DNA of 64,000 nucleotides from Planococcus sp. ISL-109 (GTDB lineage: Bacteria > Bacillota > Bacilli > Bacillales_A > Planococcaceae): positions 1,039,249-1,103,248 of the forward strand of contig NZ_JAGGPW010000004.1 in assembly GCF_018613655.1 (NCBI RefSeq). The letters are read 5' to 3'. The notes beneath the pieces are model-generated. The model saw only the letters and a list, made by a program, of their open reading frames with translations. It was not told where the DNA came from and searched no databases. Within the stretch, counting starts at the first letter, position 1; every line of letters starts with the position of its first letter. This document shows, one piece after another, positions 47,427-56,648 of this stretch. A program made the position numbers and the translations under genes.

Positions 47427-49016
47427 ATGACTTCAGTGAACTTTGCAAATGATTTGAAAGAGCTTTTGAACGGCTCGAATATTAAAATGCAATTGTCGGT
47501 TCCCCAATTGGTGGAAGCTGCAACATCCCGGGGAGAGGCAGTTCTTACGCGCGAAGGCGCAGTAAAAGCCGAAACCGGTAAATACACGGGCCGTTCGCCT
47601 AAAGACAAGTATATGGTAGAAGAGGAAATTTCGAAAGACAAAATTGACTGGGGCAATGTAAACCGCCCGATTTCTTCTGAAATCTTTGAAAACCTATATG
47701 CTAAAGTCATCAATCATTTGAAACAAAAAGACGCATTGTTCGTCTTCAAAGGCTTCGCTGGTGCAGATCCTGAATCCCGTCTTGCGATTCAGACGATCAC
47801 AGAATATGCATGGCACAACCTTTTCGCCCACCAATTGTTCATCCGCCCGACTGCGGAAGAACTGGCTGCGCACGAAGCTGAATTCACTGTTGTGTACGCT
47901 CCAACGTTCCAAGCGGACCCGGCGGTCGATGGCACGGTTTCTGAAACTTTCATCATCGTTTCAATGGAAAAGAAAATCATCTTGATCGGCGGTACAGAGT
48001 ACGCTGGCGAAATGAAAAAATCTATCTTCTCGATCATGAACTACATCCTGCCTGAAAAAAACATTCTGCCGATGCACTGTTCAGCAAACGTCGGAAAAGA
48101 AGACGATGTTACTTTATTCTTCGGCCTTTCCGGAACAGGCAAAACGACGTTATCCGCTGATGAGGACCGCAAGCTGATCGGCGACGATGAGCACGGCTGG
48201 TCCGATAACGGCGTCTTTAATATCGAAGGCGGCTGCTACGCAAAAACGATCAATCTGTCCCGTGAAAACGAGCCGCAAATCTATGATGCCATCCGTTTTG
48301 GTTCTGTCCTCGAAAACGTGGTCGTTGACGAAGATACACGTATCCCGGATTACGATGACGGTTCATTGACAGAAAACACGCGTGCCGCCTACCCAATTGA
48401 GGCCATCGATAATATCGTAACTCCTTCTGTTGCAGGGCACCCGAAAACGATCGTCTTCTTAACGGCTGATGCTTTTGGCGTATTGCCTCCGATCAGTAAA
48501 TTGACGAAAGAACAGGCGATGTACCACTTCCTTAGCGGCTACACGTCTAAACTTGCCGGCACTGAACGTGGCGTCACATCTCCGGAAGCGACATTCTCGA
48601 CTTGCTTCGGTTCACCATTCCTGCCGCTACACGCAACGGTATACGCAAAAATGCTCGGCGACAAAATCAATGAGCACGGCGCAGAAGTATATCTTGTCAA
48701 CACAGGCTGGACTGGCGGAGAATATGGCGTCGGAAGCCGTATGAAATTGTCTTACACACGTACAATGGTGCGCGCTGCAATCCGCGGCGAGCTTCAAGAT
48801 GCGGAAATGGAAACCGAATCCGTATTCGGCTTGAATATGCCAAAAGAAATTCCTGGCGTCCCGACTGAAGTATTGAACCCGCGCAATGCATGGGCTGACA
48901 CAGCAGCTTATGATGTGAAAGCACAGCACTTGGCGAAGAAGTTCAAAGACAACTTCGAGAAATTCGGAACAGTGGATCCGGCCATCAGCGTTAAGGGCGG
49001 ACCTACCCACAACTAA
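47427..49016 (+). CDS. pckA: Phosphoenolpyruvate carboxykinase (ATP)
   Basis: Gluconeogenic enzyme converting oxaloacetate and ATP to phosphoenolpyruvate, 529 aa. The kinase-1a P-loop [11 protein letters not shown] (~residues 233-243), the substrate-binding [12 protein letters not shown] (~residues 52-63) and the metal-binding GDDEHGW are present. AAGGAAGG precedes the ATG by about 8 nt. The 56-nt leader contains a small hairpin (TTCCC/GGGAA, 47382-47402). Divergent from metK, as in B. subtilis. Confidence 0.97.
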   Translation: MTSVNFANDLKELLNGSNIKMQLSVPQLVEAATSRGEAVLTREGAVKAETGKYTGRSPKDKYMVEEEISKDKIDWGNVNRPISSEIFENLYAKVINHLKQKDALFVFKGFAGADPESRLAIQTITEYAWHNLFAHQLFIRPTAEELAAHEAEFTVVYAPTFQADPAVDGTVSETFIIVSMEKKIILIGGTEYAGEMKKSIFSIMNYILPEKNILPMHCSANVGKEDDVTLFFGLSGTGKTTLSADEDRKLIGDDEHGWSDNGVFNIEGGCYAKTINLSRENEPQIYDAIRFGSVLENVVVDEDTRIPDYDDGSLTENTRAAYPIEAIDNIVTPSVAGHPKTIVFLTADAFGVLPPISKLTKEQAMYHFLSGYTSKLAGTERGVTSPEATFSTCFGSPFLPLHATVYAKMLGDKINEHGAEVYLVNTGWTGGEYGVGSRMKLSYTRTMVRAAIRGELQDAEMETESVFGLNMPKEIPGVPTEVLNPRNAWADTAAYDVKAQHLAKKFKDNFEKFGTVDPAISVKGGPTHN

Positions 49017-49021
49017 ATCAA

Positions 49022-49066
49022 TAAAAAAGGACGAGGAAAAATCAATCATTTTTCTTCGTCCTTTTT
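49022..49066. terminator. Bidirectional terminator between pckA and ytmA
   Basis: Stem of about 19 bp (AAAAAAGGACGAGGAAAAAT and its near complement) with a short loop and T-runs on both strands. Confidence 0.9.
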
Positions 49067-49102
49067 CTATGGAGTTTTTCACCTTGAAAGTGATCTATTC
49101 AG

Positions 49103-49942
49103 TCATACTTTTTTTTTTTGCTCAGCCGCTATGGCTTTTACTGTGCGGTCAGCCCTTTTTCCTGCCTCTTCTTGATTGATCATCCAAACCGTCAAAGCTT
49201 TGGCGGTTTGGATGTTGGCTTGCGGAGGGAAAAAATGCGTGTATTCCGGAAAATACCACGTTTCAAAGCTATGGCCATTGAGCTTTAGCGCTTTTTCCAA
49301 AAGAAAAGCCTGCTGCACTGAAACATGTTCATCTTTCAGGCCGTGGATGATCAGGAAAGCCGCATCGCTTTTAGCCAGATGCTTGAGCGGATTGCGCTCT
49401 TCAAATGCGGGAAGCGTTGTATTTGGGGTTCCGCCATAGAGTCGTTTCATCATCCGTCGCATATCGATCCGCTCTTTATAGGTCACCACGGTATCGGTTA
49501 CACCAGCCCAAGTCACCACAGAGCAAATATCCTCCCGCAAAACGGCAGTCCAAATTGCCATGATACCCCCTCTTGAAAATGCCAGTAAGTGAACCGGTCC
49601 ACTAGTGAATTTCTTCAGCACATCGACTGCGTGTACTGCGTCCCATCTGTCTTCTCCGGCAAACTCATCCTTGCCTTCCCCACCGCGGTTTCCGCGGTAA
49701 TAAGGAGCGAACACCGTAAAACCCATTGCGGAAAATTGTGCAATCCTTGCCGGCCGCACCATGCCTATCGACTGGATGCCGCCGCGCAAATACAAAATCC
49801 CTCTGGCGTTTTCTCCTGTTTTCGGCTGAGCCAGTAAACCTTTGACGCGCAAACCTTCAGACCAATACGTCAGCTCTCTCAGGCTGACGTTCGGATTGGG
49901 TGACGGATACCATCTCGCCGATTCAATGTCTCCATTTTTCAA
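49103..49942 (-). CDS. ytmA: S9-type alpha/beta hydrolase YtmA
   Basis: Prolyl oligopeptidase-like serine hydrolase without the propeller domain, 279 aa. The triad is intact: Ser in AFSRGG (~residue 125), Asp in HGLKDEHV (~residue 204) and His in YTHFFPP (~residue 236). LYLRGGIQSIGMVRPARI and FAPYYRGNRGGEGKDEFAGEDR are strong family matches. The start must be TTG at 49942, since a stop lies three codons upstream; it overlaps the end of ytkD by 20 bp. Substrate unknown. The tail of about 20 residues after NQEEAGK is Lys-rich. Confidence 0.88.
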   Translation of the reverse strand: MKNGDIESARWYPSPNPNVSLRELTYWSEGLRVKGLLAQPKTGENARGILYLRGGIQSIGMVRPARIAQFSAMGFTVFAPYYRGNRGGEGKDEFAGEDRWDAVHAVDVLKKFTSGPVHLLAFSRGGIMAIWTAVLREDICSVVTWAGVTDTVVTYKERIDMRRMMKRLYGGTPNTTLPAFEERNPLKHLAKSDAAFLIIHGLKDEHVSVQQAFLLEKALKLNGHSFETWYFPEYTHFFPPQANIQTAKALTVWMINQEEAGKRADRTVKAIAAEQKKKV

Positions 49943-50381
49943 GCCTCTTCACCTTCTTTATGATTTCCTCCATGCCTTTATCGCGCATCAGGAAGCTATA
50001 ACGTTTATCAATCATCAATTGTGGGACGAGTACCGCCCCTTCCGTTTCCATGCGGGCGATGTCGTCGATGCCCGTAATGACGGCAGCGAACACCGTTTTA
50101 CTGAAAGGCGTATCCGCATTGACTGTGTATTCTGCAATCCATTCGAGTTGCTCTGCGCTGGCACCCGTTTCCTCGTACACTTCCCGCTTCGCGGCTTCTT
50201 CAAGCGATTCGCCAGGTTCTGCTTTGCCTCCCGGAAATTCCAAGCCGCGTTCGCGATGTTTCGTCAGCAGCCAGTCGCCGTTCCATTTCGCAATGACCAG
50301 CACATGCCTGCTCGTTAATTGCGACTGCCCTTGTTCGAAAAACAACTGGCAATTACAGTCGTTCAAGTCCGTGTATTCCAT
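49923..50381 (-). CDS. ytkD: Nudix hydrolase YtkD
   Basis: Nucleoside triphosphate/RNA pyrophosphohydrolase of the YtkD (MutT-like) type, 152 aa; in B. subtilis YtkD hydrolyses 8-oxo-dGTP and can remove 5' pyrophosphate from RNA. The full Nudix box GX5EX7REUXEEXGU is present, from GGKAEPGESLEEAAKRE to VYEETGA (~residues 50-73). GGGAGGA lies 6 nt before the ATG. Overlaps ytmA, so the two are coupled. Confidence 0.93.
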   Translation of the reverse strand: MEYTDLNDCNCQLFFEQGQSQLTSRHVLVIAKWNGDWLLTKHRERGLEFPGGKAEPGESLEEAAKREVYEETGASAEQLEWIAEYTVNADTPFSKTVFAAVITGIDDIARMETEGAVLVPQLMIDKRYSFLMRDKGMEEIIKKVKRLEKWRH

Positions 50382-50402
50382 AGAAAGTCCTCCCGGCTCT
50401 AG

Positions 50403-50435
50403 AAAAAAGCGCACAACCGGAAAACGGTCGTACGC
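50403..50435 (-). terminator. Terminator after dps
   Basis: Imperfect 11-bp stem (GCGCACAACCG/CGGTCGTACGC) with a 5-nt loop, followed on the minus strand by TTTTTTC. Confidence 0.75.
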
Positions 50436-50450
50436 CCCATTTCTTCTATT

Positions 50451-50897
50451 CTACTTCTTTTCGCCGAGAAATGCAGACAACATCCAAGAATGCTTCTCCA
50501 AATTTTGATGAATGGCGTTGAACATATCTTCTGTCATGTCATCGCCATCTTCAGCAGCAAGTTCCATGCCTTTTTTCAAGGACTTCATGATTTTATCGTA
50601 ATCGGAAACGACCGTCTCGACCATGTCTTCCGCGCTTTCGCTGCTTGTCGCTTCAGTGACTACGGAAAGTTTTAATTGCTCTTTCATCGTTGCTACCGGC
50701 TTGCCGCCAAGTGCCAATAAGCGCTCTGCAATCTCATCCATATGTAGCGTCGCTTCATTGTAAAGCTCTTCGAATTTCATGTGCAATGTAAAGAAAGATG
50801 GGCCTTTGACGTACCAGTGGAAATTATGTAATTTCGTGTAGACCACTGACCACGTTGCTACTTGGACGTTCAATTCTTCGTTAAGTTTTTTTGACAC
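50451..50897 (-). CDS. dps: DNA starvation/stationary-phase protection protein Dps
   Basis: Ferritin-like dodecameric protein that oxidises and stores iron and protects DNA, 148 aa. The ferroxidase residues lie in [20 protein letters not shown] (~residues 22-41) and [19 protein letters not shown] (~residues 47-65). The start is GTG with GGAGA about 11 nt upstream. A sigma-B-like promoter precedes it, fitting the B. subtilis gene named dps (ytkB) rather than PerR-controlled mrgA; I found no PerR box. Confidence 0.93.
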   Translation of the reverse strand: MSKKLNEELNVQVATWSVVYTKLHNFHWYVKGPSFFTLHMKFEELYNEATLHMDEIAERLLALGGKPVATMKEQLKLSVVTEATSSESAEDMVETVVSDYDKIMKSLKKGMELAAEDGDDMTEDMFNAIHQNLEKHSWMLSAFLGEKK

Positions 50898-50943
50898 AAT
50901 TCATCACTCTCCATTTTTATTGATAAGCTCTTCTGCTTTATAA

Positions 50944-50969
50944 ATACCTCTAAAACCCCTACAATAAAC
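50944..50969 (-). promoter_or_regulatory. Predicted sigma-B promoter of dps
   Basis: On the minus strand GTTTAT (50964-50969), a 14-bp spacer and AGGTAT (50944-50949), each one mismatch from the sigma-B consensus GTTTAA/GGGTAT. The spacing equals that of the ytxGHJ site. Confidence 0.62.
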
Positions 50970-51009
50970 ATCAGTGAATCGTAACCATACAGAAAGAAGT
51001 GGAACCATT

Positions 51010-51240
51010 ATGAAAACCGTATTAGTGAAATTGTTTCGTTTTTACCAGCGTTTCATCTCCCCATTGTCACCGCCGAGCTGCCGCTTTTACCCGACCTGTT
51101 CGCATTACGGCATCGAAGCGGTGGAAAAACACGGGGCGCTAAAAGGCGGCTATCTCGCAATGCGCCGTATATTGAGTTGCCACCCGTTCCATAAAGGCGG
51201 AGTGGATTTCGTCCCGGAAAAATGGCCCCCTAAAAAATAG
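51010..51240 (+). CDS. yidD: Membrane protein insertion efficiency factor YidD
   Basis: Small protein (76 aa; YtjA in B. subtilis) that aids YidC-dependent membrane insertion. It has the conserved [19 protein letters not shown] and [13 protein letters not shown] with three cysteines. The ATG at 51010 fits the family N-terminus ([20 protein letters not shown]). Divergent from dps. Confidence 0.94.
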   Translation: MKTVLVKLFRFYQRFISPLSPPSCRFYPTCSHYGIEAVEKHGALKGGYLAMRRILSCHPFHKGGVDFVPEKWPPKK

Positions 51241-51297
51241 ATGGCTTTTTTTCTTGTATTCCGCGATGTTCTATTGTATGATTCTAAGAGTCAATAA

Positions 51298-51313
51298 AAC
51301 GTAATCATTACAT
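51298..51313 (+). promoter_or_regulatory. Predicted Zur box upstream of the zinc-binding lipoprotein gene
   Basis: AACGTAATCATTACAT contains CGTAATNATTAC with one end base off the symmetrical Zur box CGTAATNATTACG. It lies just upstream of a TATACT -10 (51324-51329), so bound Zur would block the -35 region. Confidence 0.7.
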
Positions 51314-51348
51314 TTTATAAAACTATACTGAATTTTTGGAGGAACATT

Positions 51349-52371
51349 ATGAAACAAATTTTATCGATAACAGGACTTGCACTTATTTTGCTGTTGGCCG
51401 CATGCGGCGGTACTGAGGAACCCGAAGTGGAAAATGATACAGTCGATGAGACGGCTGCAGAAAAAGTCGATGTGTATGCGACCGTTTATCCGCTCGTCTA
51501 TTTCGCAGAACGGATCGGTGGAGACCGCGTCGATGTCAAATCGGTTTATCCGCCAGGGTCAAATGAGCATACGTTTGAACCGACGCAAAAAGATATGATC
51601 AATATGGCAGATGCAGATCTGTTGTTCTATGTCGGACTGGGGCTAGAAGGCTTTATTGACAGTGCACAGCAAACTTTGCAAGATGAAAACCTTGAATTCG
51701 TTGCCACTGCAGATGCAATTACGGACGAACAACTAGAAGCAGCTGCAAGTGAAGAGGCTCATGGCGACGAGGAAGACGAGCATGGACAGGAAGAAGATGA
51801 AGAAGGACATGAAGAAGATGAACTTGGCCATGAAGAACATGACCACGGCTCCACTGATCCGCACGTATGGATCTCTCCCGTATTGAGCCAACAATTGGCA
51901 GCTTCTATCCGCGATTCATTGACAGACGCAGACCCTGAAGGTGCAGAGCAATTTGAACAAAACTATGAGGAACTCGTTGCTGAACTAGAAGCGCTTGATG
52001 AGTCATTCCAGAACTTAAATACGCAAGTCGAACGTGACACCTTCTTCGTCTCCCACTCCGCTTTCGGTTATCTGTCTGCTCCTTATGGCTTTAACCAAGT
52101 AGCAGTGGCCGGCTTGAACAGCCAAGACGAACCGTCACAAAGAGAATTGACCGAAATTGTCGATATGGCTCGTGAACAGGACATTCAGTACATCGTCTTC
52201 GAACAAAACGTTTCGTCGAACCTGACGGAAGTCATCCAAAACGAAGTCGGCGCTGAAGCGATCGAAATGCATAACCTCGGCGTCTTGACCCAAGAAGATA
52301 TCGACAACAACGAAACCTATTTCACTTTGATGGAAAAGAACTTGCAAGTCCTTGAAACGGTCTTGAAATAA
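51349..52371 (+). CDS. Zinc ABC transporter substrate-binding lipoprotein (ZnuA/AdcA-like)
   Basis: Cluster A-I metal-binding protein, 340 aa, anchored outside the membrane. The signal peptide ends in the lipobox LLAAC (~Cys19). Metal-ligand histidines are in NEHTFEPTQ, HDHGSTDPHVWISP and SHSAFGYL. Residues ~130-165 form an acidic His-rich loop (HGDEEDEHGQEEDEEGH then a second HEEHDHG), typical of zinc carriers. GGAGGAAC precedes the ATG. No permease or ATPase gene is adjacent, so it must work with components elsewhere. The Zur box supports zinc rather than manganese. Confidence 0.92.
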   Translation: MKQILSITGLALILLLAACGGTEEPEVENDTVDETAAEKVDVYATVYPLVYFAERIGGDRVDVKSVYPPGSNEHTFEPTQKDMINMADADLLFYVGLGLEGFIDSAQQTLQDENLEFVATADAITDEQLEAAASEEAHGDEEDEHGQEEDEEGHEEDELGHEEHDHGSTDPHVWISPVLSQQLAASIRDSLTDADPEGAEQFEQNYEELVAELEALDESFQNLNTQVERDTFFVSHSAFGYLSAPYGFNQVAVAGLNSQDEPSQRELTEIVDMAREQDIQYIVFEQNVSSNLTEVIQNEVGAEAIEMHNLGVLTQEDIDNNETYFTLMEKNLQVLETVLK

Positions 52372-52373
52372 TA

Positions 52374-52408
52374 AAAACTCGCCGAGTACTCCTTCGGCGA
52401 GTTTTTTA
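52374..52408. terminator. Bidirectional terminator between the zinc-binding protein gene and menC
   Basis: Perfect 12-bp stem (AAAACTCGCCGA/TCGGCGAGTTTT) with an 8-nt loop. Confidence 0.92.
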
Positions 52409-53470
52409 TATTGTAAGCCTATAACCGATTCCTGGGTCCTGGCTAAGTTTGATTTCCCCTTGCTCTACACGGATTTCCGGAGCGATGATGTCTTTCTTCC
52501 AAAAGTGGTCCGAAGCTGAAAAATCCCCCGTCAACTTGATTTCCGGTAAAGAGGCCAGCGCCAGATTATGCGCCTTTGATATGCCGAATTCAATCATGCC
52601 GCCGACCCACATCTCCACCTGTTGCTGACGGCAAAACTCCACAAGCTTTAAAGTTTCCGTCCAGCCGCCGAGGCGTCCCATCTTCAGGACGATTATGTCT
52701 CCTGCCTGCTGTTCCACCATGCGCTTGGCATCTTCCAGACTGGCAATGCTTTCATCCAGGCAGATTTGCGTCTTCATCGTTTTTCGTGCATCGCGGTGCA
52801 ATATCCATTGTTGTTCCTCGTACGGCTGTTCGATCAACGAAAAGCCCACTTGGTCAAATTTCTGCAAAACTTCCAGTCGGTGCCCTGAAAAACTGCCATT
52901 GGCATCGGCGTAAAACGATGTATCAGGATAGTTTTTTATAACTTTTTCCAAAAGTGCAGCATCAGACGTTGGTGAAATTTTGAGTTTGATACGCCGGTAG
53001 CCACAGTCGACCGCCTGTTGAATGCGGCTTTCTATTTCGCCGCTTTCTGCTGCGACCACCACACCGGCCGGTACCGGTTCAGCGGTTCCACCGACAAACA
53101 GATGAAGCGGCAATCCAGCGCTTTTCGCGAAAAGATCCCATACGGCCATTTCCATAGCGGCCTTTGCCATGCGATTGCCTTTAACGCTGGAAAATAGGCG
53201 GTCCGCATCAGACGGTTCAGCCAAACGCTGATCGATCAACAGCGGAGCTAGAACTTGCTCCATGACAAATCGGCTGCCCGCTACCGTTTCTTCTGTATAC
53301 CAAGGCGTATCAAAGGCGACGCATTCGCCGTACCCTTCACGGCCATCCGTGTCCCGAAGCGTCACGATTGTCACTTCGCGAGCTTCGACCCGTTGCAGCA
53401 CCGTTAGAAAGGGCTGTTTTAATGGCTGTTTGACCGGATCAAATTGAATATCTGAAATCGTCACAGCCAT
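52406..53470 (-). CDS. menC: o-Succinylbenzoate synthase
   Basis: Enolase-superfamily enzyme forming o-succinylbenzoate in menaquinone synthesis, 354 aa. Catalytic and metal residues are visible: RRIKLKIS (Lys), YADANGS (Asp), LIEQPYE (Glu), CLDESI (Asp) and VLKMGRLGG (second Lys). Some relatives also racemise N-acylamino acids. The ATG overlaps the menE stop by 10 bp, showing translational coupling. Last gene of menFDHBEC. Confidence 0.95.
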   Translation of the reverse strand: MAVTISDIQFDPVKQPLKQPFLTVLQRVEAREVTIVTLRDTDGREGYGECVAFDTPWYTEETVAGSRFVMEQVLAPLLIDQRLAEPSDADRLFSSVKGNRMAKAAMEMAVWDLFAKSAGLPLHLFVGGTAEPVPAGVVVAAESGEIESRIQQAVDCGYRRIKLKISPTSDAALLEKVIKNYPDTSFYADANGSFSGHRLEVLQKFDQVGFSLIEQPYEEQQWILHRDARKTMKTQICLDESIASLEDAKRMVEQQAGDIIVLKMGRLGGWTETLKLVEFCRQQQVEMWVGGMIEFGISKAHNLALASLPEIKLTGDFSASDHFWKKDIIAPEIRVEQGEIKLSQDPGIGYRLTI

Positions 53471-54894
53471 TTCTTCAATTCCCTTCTAAGCAGTTTATTG
53501 GATGCACTCCGTGGCAATTCGTCCACTACATGGAAGATTTTCGGCACTTTATAGCCGGCTAAATGTTTCCGGCAAAAAGAAGGCAATTGTTCTTTCGCCT
53601 GGACATCATCCAACACAACAAAAGCCGCTGGCACTTCCCCCCATTGTTCATCCGGCATGCCGCATACCCCGGCTTCCCTCACTGCCGGATGCGCCATCAA
53701 GACTTTTTCGATCTCAGCCGGGTAAACATTCTCCCCGCCCGATACGAGCAGGTCCGAGCGTCTGTCGACGACATACAGAAAGCCTTCCACGTCGAGATAT
53801 CCGATATCCCCAGTCGGCAGCCATCCGTCTATCTGGACAGGCCGCTCCCGAAATTGGCCGATATAGCCAGGTGTCACTTGAGGTCCTTTAATGAATATCT
53901 CACCATTTTCACCCGCCCCGTGCGCGCCGTCGATTTTCACTTGGTATAAAAACAACGGTTTTCCGGCAGAGCCGATTTTCGTCTTCGCATCAGCCGGCTG
54001 CAAAGTCGTTGTCTGAGAGGAGGTTTCCGTCATGCCATATGTCTGCAGCACTTGAATGCCATGCGCTTCCGCACGCTGCAAATACGATACCGGCACTGGG
54101 CCGCCGCCTGCAAGGATCTGCTTGAAGCGCGGAGACACGCGCAGGTCCCGCTGCTCGATCTCCCGTAGCACCTGTTCGAGCATCACGCCGACCATCGAGC
54201 TGTGTGTCACTTGCCCTTTGCACAATTCATCAGCACATGCCGCCGCATCGAATTTCTCATACAGCCGGACGCCCATGCCGTAGATGAGCGAGCGCATCAA
54301 TACCGAAAACCCGCTAATGTGAAACAGCGGAACGGTGCATAGCCAAACGTCATCGGGCGATACCCCAAGATTCAACGCGGAAGAAACCGCGCTGGAAAAA
54401 TGGTTTTCAGCCGTCTGTCTGACCCCTTTTGGATTGCCGGTCGTTCCCGATGTGAACATGATTGAAATCGTCCGGTCTTTTGGCCATTCGGTCTTCAGCA
54501 AAAAGTCGACTGGTTCAACGCTCTTCAGTTCATCAAAGGAAATCGGATTTGTTACGGCCACTTTCTCCATAAGTGCCGTATGCACCAGCACACGGTCCAC
54601 TTGTGCATCGTCGATCTGATACGCAAGCTCCCCTCCGGCCAACCGTTCATTGAGCATGACCATTTCACAGCCGATGTGCATGCAGCCGTACATAACAAAA
54701 ACAGCATCTGGATGCGATTTCGACAGCAGCGCCACCCGTGACTTTTCAGTGATGCCAAAACTTGCTAGCTTCCCGGAATATTCGAGTGCGAGCTCATTCA
54801 CTTCGTTGAACGTCCATTCGTTCTCGCCATAAGATAAAGCCAGTTGATTTCCTGTCAGATAAGCACGCTGCGTCAGCCAATTCGGATAAGTCAT
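53461..54894 (-). CDS. menE: o-Succinylbenzoate--CoA ligase
   Basis: AMP-forming ligase attaching CoA to o-succinylbenzoate, 477 aa. The ATP-binding MFTSGTTGNPKGVRQT (~residues 148-163), YGMTETSSQ, LPTGDIGYLD and the C-terminal lysine motif PRSASNKLLRREL are all in place. I chose the ATG at 54894 because AAAGGA lies 8 nt upstream. It follows menB after a 109-bp gap that contains a terminator. Confidence 0.95.
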   Translation of the reverse strand: MTYPNWLTQRAYLTGNQLALSYGENEWTFNEVNELALEYSGKLASFGITEKSRVALLSKSHPDAVFVMYGCMHIGCEMVMLNERLAGGELAYQIDDAQVDRVLVHTALMEKVAVTNPISFDELKSVEPVDFLLKTEWPKDRTISIMFTSGTTGNPKGVRQTAENHFSSAVSSALNLGVSPDDVWLCTVPLFHISGFSVLMRSLIYGMGVRLYEKFDAAACADELCKGQVTHSSMVGVMLEQVLREIEQRDLRVSPRFKQILAGGGPVPVSYLQRAEAHGIQVLQTYGMTETSSQTTTLQPADAKTKIGSAGKPLFLYQVKIDGAHGAGENGEIFIKGPQVTPGYIGQFRERPVQIDGWLPTGDIGYLDVEGFLYVVDRRSDLLVSGGENVYPAEIEKVLMAHPAVREAGVCGMPDEQWGEVPAAFVVLDDVQAKEQLPSFCRKHLAGYKVPKIFHVVDELPRSASNKLLRRELKKWL

Positions 54895-54959
54895 TTTCAA
54901 AATCCTTTCTTTCAAGCCTATTCCGTGATTACTTTAGTTTAAGGGTAAGTTGATTGAAA

Positions 54960-54990
54960 AAAAGCTGCCTCCGAAGAAGACAGCTCTTTG
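54960..54990 (-). terminator. Internal terminator between menB and menE
   Basis: Ten-bp stem (AGCTGTCTTC pairing with GAGGCAGCT region, two G-U) with a tight loop at 54963-54985, followed by eight T on the minus strand. It splits menFDHB from menEC, so partial termination or a separate menE promoter is expected. Confidence 0.85.
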
Positions 54991-55003
54991 TGAAAACTTA
55001 TGA

Positions 55004-55825
55004 TCAAGGGAACCGCGGGAATTGGCCAAAGTCCGGTTTGCGTTTTTCTTTGAACGCATCGCGGCCCTCTTTTGCTTCATCCGTTGTGTAGTAAAGCAAT
55101 GTCGCGTCGCCAGCCATTTGCTGAAGTCCTGCGAGGCCATCTGTATCGGCATTCATCGCCGCTTTAACGAACCGCAGTGCGGTCGGGCTCATTTCGAGCA
55201 TTTCTTGGCACCACTGAACCGTTTCGTCTTCCAGCTGTTCGTAAGGTACGACCGTGTTGACAAGGCCCATATCAAGCGCTTCCTGTGCATCGTACTGGCG
55301 GCACAGGTACCAGATTTCGCGTGCTTTCTTGTGTCCGATGATGCGTGCCAAGTAACCTGAACCGTAGCCTGCATCAAATGAACCGACGCGCGGTCCAGTT
55401 TGGCCGAAGCGTGCGTTGTCCGCAGCAATCGTCAAATCGCAGACGACGTGCAAAACGTGTCCGCCGCCGATCGCATATCCAGCGACCATCGCGACAACCG
55501 GTTTTGGAATGACGCGGATGAGGCGTTGCAAGTCCAAGACGTTGAGGCGCGGAATTTCATCTTCACCGACATAGCCGCCGTGTCCGCGAACGGATTGGTC
55601 GCCGCCCGAGCAGAATGCTTTCTCGCCTTCTCCCGTCAAGACGATGACGCCGACTTCGGCATTATCACGCGCACGTGAAAATGCATCGATCAATTCGTGA
55701 ACTGTTTTCGGACGGAATGCGTTGCGCACTTCCGGACGGTTGATGGTGATTTTGGCGATGCCGTTATACGTTTCGTATTTGATGTCTTCATATGTACGTT
55801 CTGTAACCCATTGACGTGTTGTCAT
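55004..55825 (-). CDS. menB: 1,4-Dihydroxy-2-naphthoyl-CoA synthase
   Basis: Crotonase-fold enzyme closing the second ring of menaquinone, 273 aa. It has the oxyanion hole [10 protein letters not shown] (~residues 71-80), [12 protein letters not shown], the tyrosine-containing [12 protein letters not shown] and the C-terminal [19 protein letters not shown] lies 7 nt before the ATG. It starts 19 bp after menH. Confidence 0.97.
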   Translation of the reverse strand: MTTRQWVTERTYEDIKYETYNGIAKITINRPEVRNAFRPKTVHELIDAFSRARDNAEVGVIVLTGEGEKAFCSGGDQSVRGHGGYVGEDEIPRLNVLDLQRLIRVIPKPVVAMVAGYAIGGGHVLHVVCDLTIAADNARFGQTGPRVGSFDAGYGSGYLARIIGHKKAREIWYLCRQYDAQEALDMGLVNTVVPYEQLEDETVQWCQEMLEMSPTALRFVKAAMNADTDGLAGLQQMAGDATLLYYTTDEAKEGRDAFKEKRKPDFGQFPRFP

Positions 55826-55844
55826 ATTAGTCCTCCTCGATAAT

Positions 55845-56648
55845 TCAATTTAATAGTTCCTTTACCATTGTAGCAAATTCGGCTGGTTTTTCCACATGAA
55901 TCGCATGTCCTGCATAGATGAGCTTGTGCTGTGCATTCGGCAACCTCTTGTTCATTTCCTGTGCGATGGCACAAAACTTCGGATCCAGCTCTCCGGTTAC
56001 GAGCATCACCGGCATGTCCAGCCCCAGAAGGCAGTCCCAATAAGAAGACTGTGAACCGCTGCCCATCCCAAGCAGACTGTTCGCCAAGCCTATAGTCGAT
56101 TGAGCCAAACGCTCATTTCGCACTTCCTGCTGAAACGCGTACGGTAATGATTTTTGGCTTTCAAATAACGGGATACGTTCCCACTTATCAATAAACGGTT
56201 CTATGCCATTTTCAATAATCGAATAAGCCAGTGCAGCATCGCTTTCTCGCCTTGTGCGTCTGGCCTGCTCATCCCGCAAGCCGGGAGAAGAACTTTCCAA
56301 CACGAGCCTTTGCACCCTTACAGGATATTCACACGCATAGGCAAGCGCGGTTCTCCCGCCCATCGAATAGCCGAGCAATGTAAATTGCGGCAACTGCAAG
56401 GCTTCAAAGATCGCCTCCAAATCTTCCAGCTGCTGCTCCATGCTATAACGGCTAGCGTCCAGGGGGCTCTCTGTTTTGCCGTGGCCGATAAGATCGACCA
56501 CGACCACTTTGTATTCCGGCCAGTGTTGCACTGTTCTTTTCCAAGTGTCGGTGCTGCCCGTAAAACCATGTAGCAGCACGATAACCGGGGCATAGTCTTG
56601 TTCTGTCATTTCGATATGATAAGACACACCGCGAACCGTCAGTTCCAT
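55845..56648 (-). CDS. menH: 2-Succinyl-6-hydroxy-2,4-cyclohexadiene-1-carboxylate synthase
   Basis: Alpha/beta hydrolase-fold lyase releasing pyruvate from SEPHCHC, 267 aa. The triad is Ser in [13 protein letters not shown] (~residue 95), Asp in TGELDPKF and His in [21 protein letters not shown] carries the oxyanion HG. I chose the ATG at 56648 because GAGGAG lies 8 nt upstream; it overlaps the menD stop by 10 bp. Confidence 0.93.
   Translation of the reverse strand: MELTVRGVSYHIEMTEQDYAPVIVLLHGFTGSTDTWKRTVQHWPEYKVVVVDLIGHGKTESPLDASRYSMEQQLEDLEAIFEALQLPQFTLLGYSMGGRTALAYACEYPVRVQRLVLESSSPGLRDEQARRTRRESDAALAYSIIENGIEPFIDKWERIPLFESQKSLPYAFQQEVRNERLAQSTIGLANSLLGMGSGSQSSYWDCLLGLDMPVMLVTGELDPKFCAIAQEMNKRLPNAQHKLIYAGHAIHVEKPAEFATMVKELLN

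Noticed and set aside
50898..51009. PerR box upstream of dps
   Set aside because: No TTATAAT-N-ATTATAA-like palindrome is present; the sigma-B-like promoter explains the region better.
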